Origin: Bacillota bacterium
GTDB taxonomy: Bacteria > Bacillota > Clostridia > Lachnospirales > Lachnospiraceae
Reading direction: 5' to 3'
Length of the DNA stretch: 29,280 nt
Assembly: GCA_023413555.1 (NCBI GenBank)
Contig: JAEZPG010000045.1
Location: forward strand, 1-29,280
Shown: positions 23,795 through 29,280 of the stretch, piece by piece
Position numbering within the stretch: the first letter of the stretch is position 1
Layout of the letters: every line of letters begins with the position of its first letter
Made by a program: the position numbers and the translations under genes
The notes under the pieces: model-generated
What the model was told of the DNA's origin: nothing
What the model saw: only the letters and a program-made list of their open reading frames with translations
Database searches by the model: none

Positions 23795-24751
23795 TTAACT
23801 CATCTCCTTTCCTTTTTTCTTCCTCCAAATAGGATTTTTGACGAGCGATACCAATCCATGTGGAAGTACAATAACGCATATAAAAACAATTGTACTAAAC
23901 ACCAACCAATAATAATCGTCCAAGAAACGAAGGTATTCTGGTAAAAGAGTAATAACCGATCCACCAATAATATTACCCATCACATCACCGATTCCACCTA
24001 ACATTAACATCATTAGATATTTTACCGACATATCAAATGTAAAATCAGAAGGAGTTATGTACCTCATCAAGTGTGCATATAAGCAGCCTGCTACACAAGC
24101 ATATACTGCTGACATAACAAAAGCTGTAATCTTTACTTTAGACATATTAATTCCACAGGATTCCACCGCCGAATCATTATCTCTGATAGCCTTAAAGGAA
24201 CGCCCCCACTTTGAATTAATAATTCTTACTGCAGTAATAGTTAATAATACTAAGAAAAATAGAATTAAATAATAACATTGCCTAGGAGTTGAAAATTCAT
24301 ATCCAAACAATTTAAATGTTGGTATATTAGATACACCCCTTGTTCCACCCGTAATATCTACCAGGTTTGTAAGGAGTAAACGAACAATTTCACCAAAAGC
24401 TATCGTCGTTAACGCCAGATAAATGCCTTTAAATCTAAGACTTGGGTATCCTAATATAATGCCTATAATCAATCCCATTACAATGGATGCTAGAAGCCCA
24501 ATCCATGGTGATAAACCTAGCCTCGTTGTTAGTAATCCTGATGTATAAGTACCTAATGCAAATATTCCTGCCATACCTAGATTCATTTGTCCTATTAAAC
24601 CTGTGATAAAATTTAGACCAAGAACCACGATAATATTTACTAACGTTTGTGACAACAACAGTATTCTATAATTATTATTCGTTAGTTGAGGTAGGATAAT
24701 AACGGCAGCAGCCATGAATGCATATAATATATATTTATATTTTATTTTCAT
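23795..24751 (-). CDS. livM: LIV-type ABC transporter permease LivM
   Basis: Permease of 318 residues with about 8-10 hydrophobic helices. The family signature region GLIGQMNLGMAGIFALGTY lies at about 50-68, and the coupling helix region KWGRSFKAIRDNDSAVESCG near 185. The ATG at 24751 has AAGGTG 5 bases upstream; a GTG two codons earlier is less likely. It forms the channel with LivH, whose gene ends 9 bases upstream. Confidence 0.92.
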   Translation of the reverse strand: MKIKYKYILYAFMAAAVIILPQLTNNNYRILLLSQTLVNIIVVLGLNFITGLIGQMNLGMAGIFALGTYTSGLLTTRLGLSPWIGLLASIVMGLIIGIILGYPSLRFKGIYLALTTIAFGEIVRLLLTNLVDITGGTRGVSNIPTFKLFGYEFSTPRQCYYLILFFLVLLTITAVRIINSKWGRSFKAIRDNDSAVESCGINMSKVKITAFVMSAVYACVAGCLYAHLMRYITPSDFTFDMSVKYLMMLMLGGIGDVMGNIIGGSVITLLPEYLRFLDDYYWLVFSTIVFICVIVLPHGLVSLVKNPIWRKKKGKEMS

Positions 24752-24760
24752 CTTCACACC

Positions 24761-25630
24761 TTATCCCTTTCTCTTTCCTATAATACCTTGTGGACGAATT
24801 AGCAAGAATAAGATCATGGCACCAAATGCCACAACATCTTTATAAATTGCTGGTCCAAACATTAAGTATATATTTTCTATTAAGCCTATAAAGAGTCCGC
24901 CTGCTATTGCTCCAGGTATTGTACCAAATCCACCAACAACACCGCCTGCAAAACCTTTTAGGGAAATCATAGTTGACATATTCGCATCAACATTAAAAAT
25001 AGGAATAATCAATATTCCGATAACTCCACAAATAACTGCACTGTAAGCAACGGTAAAAGCAATATTATTTTTAACATTAATACCCATAAGTGATGCTGCT
25101 ATTTTATCAGTAGCAACACATCGCATTGCCTTCCCCAACTTTGTTTTATTAAATAAAATATACTGTAATATCAGGAAAAGCACAGTAACAATAATGATTA
25201 CATAATCGACAGTAGGTAATGCCGTATTTCCTATGTTTGACGTTCCAGGTATAAATCCTTCCAAACGAAAAGGTGAGCTACCCCATATAAGTCTTGCTAA
25301 CTCAGCCAATATCTTAGCTAACATAACCGTGCCCATAACAACATATATATTAGATGGCATTTTGCCAAGTGGATTAAAGATAGTAACGGAAATGACTGCA
25401 CCAAAGATGGCCATTAATATTAACGAAATTATAGTAGCTGGTATAAACCCTAGGCCAAAGTTCCTTACACAGGTTGCAGCAAAGATATATGCACCTACCA
25501 TTATCCACTTCTCATGACTGAAATTAACAAGTCCGGTTGCTTTATAAATAACAGAGTATTCAATCGCAACAAGTGCATATATGCATCCAAATGCTATACC
25601 ACTGACAATCAATTGAAGTAAAGTATCCAT
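24761..25630 (-). CDS. livH: LIV-type ABC transporter permease LivH
   Basis: Permease of 289 residues from the ATG at 25630 (MDTLLQLIVSGIAFGC), preceded by AAGGAAC. An upstream in-frame ATG at 25681 would add 17 residues unlike the family. Typical features are YALVAIEYSVIYKATGLVNFSH, ending in the LivH signature NFSHE (NFAHG in many relatives), and KLGKAMRCVATDKIAASLMGI as coupling region. About 8 membrane helices. Confidence 0.92.
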   Translation of the reverse strand: MDTLLQLIVSGIAFGCIYALVAIEYSVIYKATGLVNFSHEKWIMVGAYIFAATCVRNFGLGFIPATIISLILMAIFGAVISVTIFNPLGKMPSNIYVVMGTVMLAKILAELARLIWGSSPFRLEGFIPGTSNIGNTALPTVDYVIIIVTVLFLILQYILFNKTKLGKAMRCVATDKIAASLMGINVKNNIAFTVAYSAVICGVIGILIIPIFNVDANMSTMISLKGFAGGVVGGFGTIPGAIAGGLFIGLIENIYLMFGPAIYKDVVAFGAMILFLLIRPQGIIGKRKG

Positions 25631-25703
25631 GCAAATAAGTTCCTTTCTTTGATTACATACAATAGAAAGCACTCTATGCATACTTTCTAATGTTATTAAT
25701 GAG

Positions 25704-25742
25704 ATAGCGGAAAAACACGTAGTAAAACTGTTTTTCCGCTAT
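25704..25742 (-). promoter_or_regulatory. Intercistronic hairpin between livK and livH
   Basis: Perfect 14-bp stem ATAGCGGAAAAACA (25704-25717) with 25729-25742 and an 11-base loop. There is no T run after the stem on the minus strand. Like the hairpin behind bmpA it lies directly downstream of a solute-binding-protein gene, so it likely protects that mRNA or lowers expression of the permease genes. Confidence 0.6.
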
Positions 25743-25785
25743 ACATAAGTTTCACTTTATCGTAATTTTTGCTTTGAAAACAATT

Positions 25786-27021
25786 CTACTCAACTACTTT
25801 TTTAATGAGATGTGCCTCTTTATTTTCATCCATTTGTAGAACTACTGCTTCATGAACAAGCTCACCAAACTCGTTACATGTTCTTTCAGCAATGATACCT
25901 TCATAACCATTTGTTTCGGACAATGCTTTTCGAACCGCTTCACGATCGGTGCTTCCTGCACGTTCGATTGCATCTGCTATAAGATAAACTCCATCATAAT
26001 ATGTAGTCATGAACATATCTGGATCCATATCAAACTTTTCTCTTGATACTTTAACGTAATTTTGCATCATTTCTCTTTCATCCTCGATAGAGAAATCGCA
26101 TACGCTATATAACCCTTTCACAGCGGATCCATCTGTAAGATTTAAGAAATCTGGGTTACTGGTTGTTACACTTCCTACAATAGGAACATCTAATCCTAAT
26201 TCTTCAATCTGCCTTGCTATTACAGCCATCTCTGGAGCATGTGTCCATACAATAACTGCATCTACACCTTCGTCTTTCATCTTAAGTATCTGACCTGTTG
26301 AATCTTTATCTCCTGTGTTATGTCCTTCTTTTACATATGGAATATTCAAACCTGTTAAGTATTCTTCTATAACACCTAGAGCACCTGTGCCATAGTCATC
26401 GTTGTTATATAAAACACCAATTTTTTTAGCATCAAATTCTTCCAAACAGAACTTTGCTGCAATAGATGCAACCAAGGTATCAGAAGCTCTGAGTCTGAAG
26501 AAATAAGGACTTTGGGATTCAATTAATTTAGGACTTGTACCACCACTTAACATTGGAACTTGATACTGTTCTGCAACTGGAATTACAGCTAATGCACTAC
26601 TACTTTTTTGAGGTCCTAACATTGCAACAATTTCTTCAGACATCATTTTATTCGCAACAGTAACAGCAATATTTCCTAAATTCTGATCATCTTCAATAAC
26701 TAGTTTTAATTTTCTACCACCAAGAACACCACCCTTGGCATTAATCTCATCAACGGCTAATTGAACACCATTTGTTGTACGTTCACCGTCTAGTGGAGAA
26801 CTTCCAGTGATAGCTGTTGAAACGCCAATTAAAATATCGCTTTTATCTTCGTTATCATCTTTACTATCTGTATTATCTGTATTATCTGTGTTAGTAGTAT
26901 CGCTAGGTGTGTTTGTAGTATTCGAATCACCGGTATTATCACCCTTATTTCCACAACCAATTAGCAAGCTCATAGATAAACATAAAACTAAAATTAATGA
27001 TATCATTCTTCTCATTTTCAT
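25786..27021 (-). CDS. livK: LIV-type solute-binding lipoprotein (LivK/periplasmic-binding type 1)
   Basis: Lipoprotein of 411 residues. The signal peptide ends in LLIGC with Cys23 as lipidated residue, followed by a low-complexity Asn/Asp/Thr linker to about residue 60. The binding domain starts at DILIGVSTAITGSSPLDG and contains GVQLAVDEINAKGGVLGGRK, the branched-chain binding-protein signature. GGAGG lies 7 bases before the ATG. The ATG overlaps the stop of a short upstream frame as TAATG. It is the first clear gene of the liv-dgo operon and sets its specificity, which cannot be read from sequence but is probably a sugar acid given the downstream enzymes. Confidence 0.93.
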   Translation of the reverse strand: MKMRRMISLILVLCLSMSLLIGCGNKGDNTGDSNTTNTPSDTTNTDNTDNTDSKDDNEDKSDILIGVSTAITGSSPLDGERTTNGVQLAVDEINAKGGVLGGRKLKLVIEDDQNLGNIAVTVANKMMSEEIVAMLGPQKSSSALAVIPVAEQYQVPMLSGGTSPKLIESQSPYFFRLRASDTLVASIAAKFCLEEFDAKKIGVLYNNDDYGTGALGVIEEYLTGLNIPYVKEGHNTGDKDSTGQILKMKDEGVDAVIVWTHAPEMAVIARQIEELGLDVPIVGSVTTSNPDFLNLTDGSAVKGLYSVCDFSIEDEREMMQNYVKVSREKFDMDPDMFMTTYYDGVYLIADAIERAGSTDREAVRKALSETNGYEGIIAERTCNEFGELVHEAVVLQMDENKEAHLIKKVVE

Positions 27022-27164
27022 TAGTATACCTCCATTTTGACTTTAATGCGTGACTTTTCATATGGCTTTACACGTGAGTACTCTGCATATAGGTCGTTAG
27101 GTTTTAGTCGAAAGTATAAGTTACTCCTCCCGGGTTTGAATAAATATAATTCCCACTTTAGCAT
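27021..27164 (-). CDS. Possible 47-residue leader ORF overlapping livK
   Basis: A short open frame starts at ATG 27164 (MLKWELYLFKPGRSNLYF) and ends in TAA that overlaps the livK start as TAATG. It is basic and tyrosine-rich, with no recognised domain. Its ribosome binding site is weak (CGGAT just upstream). The livK ribosome binding site GGAGG lies in its last codons, so translation of it could couple to livK. It may be a chance frame. Confidence 0.25.
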   Translation of the reverse strand: MLKWELYLFKPGRSNLYFRLKPNDLYAEYSRVKPYEKSRIKVKMEVY

Positions 27165-27232
27165 ATCCGATCTCTGCAGCATTTACATTACAATCTGTCC
27201 CCCTAGTTGTACCTCTTACAATTAACATTGCT

Positions 27233-27248
27233 ATATTCAATTGAATAT
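27233..27248. promoter_or_regulatory. Perfect 16-bp palindrome between livK and iclR
   Basis: ATATTCAATTGAATAT is fully symmetric. It lies about 40-55 bases downstream of the predicted livK transcription start, a position suited to a repressor roadblock. A second perfect 16-bp palindrome, ATTTTATATATAAAAT, is at 27359-27374 on the iclR side but is plain A/T and less convincing. Binding by the divergent IclR protein is inferred. Confidence 0.45.
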
Positions 27249-27295
27249 TATGTATGCTTTTTGTTCGTATTAAGGAACACTGATTGTATATACGT

Positions 27296-27324
27296 ATTAT
27301 ATCACGGCAATTATGCATTGTAAA
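27296..27324 (-). promoter_or_regulatory. Promoter of the liv-dgo operon
   Basis: On the minus strand TTTACA (27324-27319), exactly 17 bases and TATAAT (27301-27296), an excellent sigma-A match. The predicted transcript has a leader of roughly 265 bases before livK, containing the 27233-27248 palindrome and a short open frame. Confidence 0.7.
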
Positions 27325-27578
27325 TATCTTTTTTATTATTTTTTTTATTTATTTATACATTTTATATATAAAATATATAGTCGCTCGATATAATAATTAC
27401 TATTAGTATATTCAAACTATCTATCCGCATTTTTTTTGTGTAGTTTTACTTTTTTCTAAATAAACATTTGAACCTTTCCTATTTTTGTAGTATTATGGTT
27501 ATACACTTATTTTTACTATATAGGTACTTAAATACACTTTTCATATGGATATATAACAAAATAATACTGAAGAAAGGA

Positions 27579-28430
27579 ATGAGTTTATCATTGATAGACA
27601 ATAATCAGAACCAAAACGATTCGAAAGATAAAAAGGCCAATGATTCAAATAGCAAAGATCATCGCTCAACACACAGAGTTCTTAATATTCTTGAGGTTCT
27701 TGCAAACACGCCAAATGGCATGATTTTTTCAGAGCTAGCAGAGTCATTAGGCATTCCAAAGGGTAGTATTTTCCCTATTATTCACACTCTTTGTAATCGC
27801 AGATATGTTACATATAATCAGCGTGAACAACGTTATTATATAGGTGAGACACTCTTTAATCTTGGTAATAAATACGTTAAAAATTCCAGTATACTTAATG
27901 ATATCCATCTCGTTATTAATGAACTATCAAATACAGTTGGACAAACTTCTTACTTTGGGGTACTTGCCAACACCAGTGGCGAAGTATTATACTTGCTACG
28001 TGGAGTTGCACCAGCAACCATTCAAGTGGTAGGATCCGGAATACATTTTAAGGCTTATGCAACCGGAATCGGAAAAGCACTGCTCTGCGACAAAGAGATG
28101 GATGAACTACATCAGCTTTATCCCGATGGTTTAGTTCCAGTAACAAATAATACAATACAATCCTTTGATAGACTTTATGGCCAGTTACTTGATATTCGAA
28201 GAACAGGGTTTGGTTATGAAAAAGAAGAATCCACACCTCATATCCAATGTGTTTCTACACCAGTAAGATATAATGGTAAATTAATAGCCGCCATGAGTGT
28301 AGCATATCCAGTATTCAACTACACGCCTGAGTTTCAAGCTTTTGTAGAGAATAATCTTAAAACGGCTAGAATTCAAGTGGAAGAAATTATAAGAAAAGAT
28401 ATTAGCAAATGGATATATAGCGAGGTTTAA
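27579..28430 (+). CDS. IclR-family transcriptional regulator
   Basis: Regulator of about 283 residues. The N-terminal winged helix reads HRVLNILEVLANTPNGM and FSELAESLGIPKGSIFPIIH; the C-terminal IclR effector domain includes FKAYATGIGKALL and RRTGFGYEKEE. The true start is uncertain. ATG 27579 begins the soluble protein but GAAAGGA abuts it, a TTG at 27591 has that site 11 bases upstream, and the longer frame from 27468 would add an odd hydrophobic stretch with no ribosome binding site. A TATAAT at 27389-27394 may be its -10. It is divergent from the liv-dgo operon, and IclR proteins often control sugar-acid catabolism, so it is the likely local regulator. Confidence 0.9.
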   Translation: MSLSLIDNNQNQNDSKDKKANDSNSKDHRSTHRVLNILEVLANTPNGMIFSELAESLGIPKGSIFPIIHTLCNRRYVTYNQREQRYYIGETLFNLGNKYVKNSSILNDIHLVINELSNTVGQTSYFGVLANTSGEVLYLLRGVAPATIQVVGSGIHFKAYATGIGKALLCDKEMDELHQLYPDGLVPVTNNTIQSFDRLYGQLLDIRRTGFGYEKEESTPHIQCVSTPVRYNGKLIAAMSVAYPVFNYTPEFQAFVENNLKTARIQVEEIIRKDISKWIYSEV

Positions 28431-28476
28431 ACGCACTTAACCTCACGTTTTCGTGTAAATTTCGTATAACAATCAT

Positions 28477-28536
28477 CCACCCGCATAGTGAAGTTGTCTA
28501 CATTAAGTTGACAACTTCACTATGCAGGTGGTTTTT
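28477..28536 (+). terminator. Strong hairpin terminator of the IclR gene
   Basis: A 22-position stem with a single mismatch, 28477-28498 pairing with 28510-28531 around an 11-base loop, followed by TTTTT (28532-28536). It starts 47 bases after the iclR stop. The right arm also contains the stop codon of the transposase relic on the other strand, so the hairpin may derive from an IS200/IS605 end. Confidence 0.85.
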
Positions 28537-28675
28537 CATTTTCGGACATAGCCCTAATACTACTAGCTGCACACAAGTGAGCTTTATGATTGTCTATATA
28601 ACTTTTTATCGCTGCAGTGTTCTTGTCAACTGTATCGACATAGTATCCCTTGTACCAAGACACCAGCAGGTGTCA
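28520..28675 (-). pseudogene. 3' relic of an IS200/IS605-type transposase (TnpA)
   Basis: Minus-strand frame from about 28675 to the stop TAG at 28522-28520. It reads LLVSWYKGYYVDTVDKNTAA then IKSYIDNH, which matches the C-terminal region of Y1 transposases (pattern W-x-x-GYYV-x-TV-x-x-N then I-x-x-YI-x-N). A stop codon lies just upstream of the readable part, and the HUH and tyrosine catalytic parts are absent. Remnant only. Confidence 0.65.
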
Positions 28676-28684
28676 GAGAGATAC

Positions 28685-28865
28685 CACTAACCCCCATCTT
28701 ATCAGAAAGACTTTTGCCATAGAGCTACATGACACGAATATTCCAACCAAGACGATTTCTTATTTGTTAGGCCACAAAGACATTAGTCCCACGGAGAAGA
28801 ACTACATTCTAAATCAAAAGTTTAATGCGAAAGCTCTTCGTGAAAAGATGGAAAAAGCCATTTAA
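28685..28865 (+). pseudogene. 3' relic of a tyrosine recombinase (phage integrase)
   Basis: The plus-strand frame ends TAA at 28863-28865. It reads NPHLIRKTFAIELH, then ISYLLGHKDISPTEKNYIL. These are the HxxR box, the LLGH box and the tyrosine nucleophile of integrases, with spacing normal for the C-terminal 60 residues. The N-terminal SAM-like and first catalytic arginine parts are missing; the frame upstream is overlapped by the transposase relic on the other strand. The gap 28866-28960 after it shows nothing recognisable. Confidence 0.75.
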
Positions 28866-28960
28866 AGCTGACAACAGAAAAGGTCGTATGACAATAGCTA
28901 TTTTAGGGCAACATAAAATCGCCAATCCATATTTCATAAGAACTGACGACTATTTTTATT

Positions 28961-29136
28961 ACGCGCGAGACGGCGCACAAGGTCCGGGGGACCTTGGTCC
29001 TGCGCGGACCGGAGCGAAGCGGAGACATTCGAACTTCGAGTCCAGGATTGGACTCGAAAAAAGAAACAAGGGTATCCTTTTCTGATACCCTCGTTTCTTT
29101 TTCTCAAGCGCGAGACGGGATTCGAAACCGTCCCGT
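28961..29136. other. GC-rich hairpin cluster of unknown nature
   Basis: A sharp GC-rich island in AT-rich DNA. In order it holds: AAGGTCC/GGACCTT (28979-28995), GGTCC/GGACC (28996-29010), CGAGTCCA/TGGACTCG (29037-29056), a long terminator hairpin (29058-29102) and ACGGGA/TCCCGT (29115-29136). The 11-mer GCGCGAGACGG occurs at 28963 and 29108, flanking the inner hairpins. ATTCGAA cores at 29027 and 29120 look like tRNA T-loops on the minus strand, but no acceptor, D or anticodon arms can be drawn. It may be a structured RNA, a repeat element or tRNA-derived integration debris. Confidence 0.5.
29058..29102. terminator. Long bidirectional terminator hairpin in the GC-rich island
   Basis: Arms 29058-29076 and 29084-29102 pair at 18 of 19 positions around a 7-base loop. 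The outer part is A-rich on the left arm and T-rich on the right arm, so either strand gives a stem ending in a U-rich foot. The remaining sequence 29137-29280 shows AAAGGAGG at 29158-29165 but no start codon or recognisable gene behind it. Confidence 0.75.
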
Positions 29137-29280
29137 AAAACCCACAAACCTAGATAGAAAGGAGGCTCGGGGACTGTATTTGTTATTTTGACAGCAGAAA
29201 TGACAACAAAGATAGCAATATTTTAGAGTCGGGATTCACTGATTTCAATTTTTTAAATATTCTTTAATCTTAGGAACCTC

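Noticed and set aside
23014..27021. Plain branched-chain amino acid importer
   Set aside because: The proteins match that family, but operon partners for sugar-acid catabolism make an amino acid substrate less likely; kept as family name only.
27121..27318. 65-codon minus-strand frame in the livK leader
   Set aside because: It starts upstream of or within the predicted promoter, has no ribosome binding site and resembles nothing known.
29108..29136. tRNA gene suggested by a GGTTTCGAATCCCG-like T-loop on the minus strand
   Set aside because: The T-stem has a poor fit (9-base loop or a mismatch), and no acceptor, D or anticodon arm can be drawn around it.

Overview
The window is AT-rich DNA with AGGAGG-type ribosome binding sites, lipobox-type solute-binding proteins, a PII/Amt pair and a glycyl radical enzyme with its activase. 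This points to a strictly anaerobic low-GC Firmicute, most likely a clostridium of the Lachnospiraceae type. The assignment is by gene content and style only; no rRNA is present.

Region by region. (1) Bases 1-1190: the start of a minus-strand reading frame running off the left edge, and a plus-strand WYL/HTH transcription regulator broken by a one-base frameshift. A nearly perfect 24-bp operator-like palindrome covers the regulator's -35 box. (2) Bases 1219-2990, minus: amt-glnK (ammonium transporter and PII protein) behind a leader containing an intrinsic terminator just before the amt ribosome binding site. (3) Bases 3188-16669, minus: one long nucleoside salvage operon in transcription order udp, deoD, bmpA, yjjI, yjjW, nupO, nupP, nupQ, cdd, deoC, deoB, a YczE-like membrane protein, add and a Crp-like regulator. 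It encodes uptake of nucleosides, phosphorolysis, deamination and breakdown of (deoxy)ribose-1-phosphate to acetaldehyde and glyceraldehyde-3-phosphate. The YjjI/YjjW radical enzyme pair sits inside it, between the binding protein and the rest of its ABC transporter. (4) Bases 16940-19112: a divergent homoserine-dehydrogenase-like gene and a LysR regulator sharing a palindromic promoter region. (5) Bases 19165-19393: a 50-codon relic of a TudS/CD3072-type desulfidase between two terminators. (6) Bases 19561-27324, minus: an apparent catabolic operon livK-livH-livM-livG-livF, a KDPG/KDPGal-type aldolase, dgoK and a CtBP-like 2-hydroxyacid dehydrogenase, with a divergent IclR regulator at 27579-28430. 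(7) Bases 28477-29136: a strong hairpin terminator, relics of an IS200/IS605 transposase and a tyrosine integrase, and a GC-rich cluster of hairpins of unknown nature.

How the genes work together. Deamination of cytidine and adenosine releases ammonia, which may explain why amt-glnK follows the nucleoside genes. The liv-type operon joins an uptake system normally annotated for amino acids to enzymes for 2-keto-3-deoxy sugar acids, so its substrate is more likely a sugar acid or related compound. The two most interesting systems are the YjjI/YjjW pair embedded in nucleoside catabolism and the LIV-transporter/DgoK/aldolase operon. Signs of decay (frameshifts, truncated transposase, integrase and desulfidase) cluster at the two ends and in the 19.2-kb gap.
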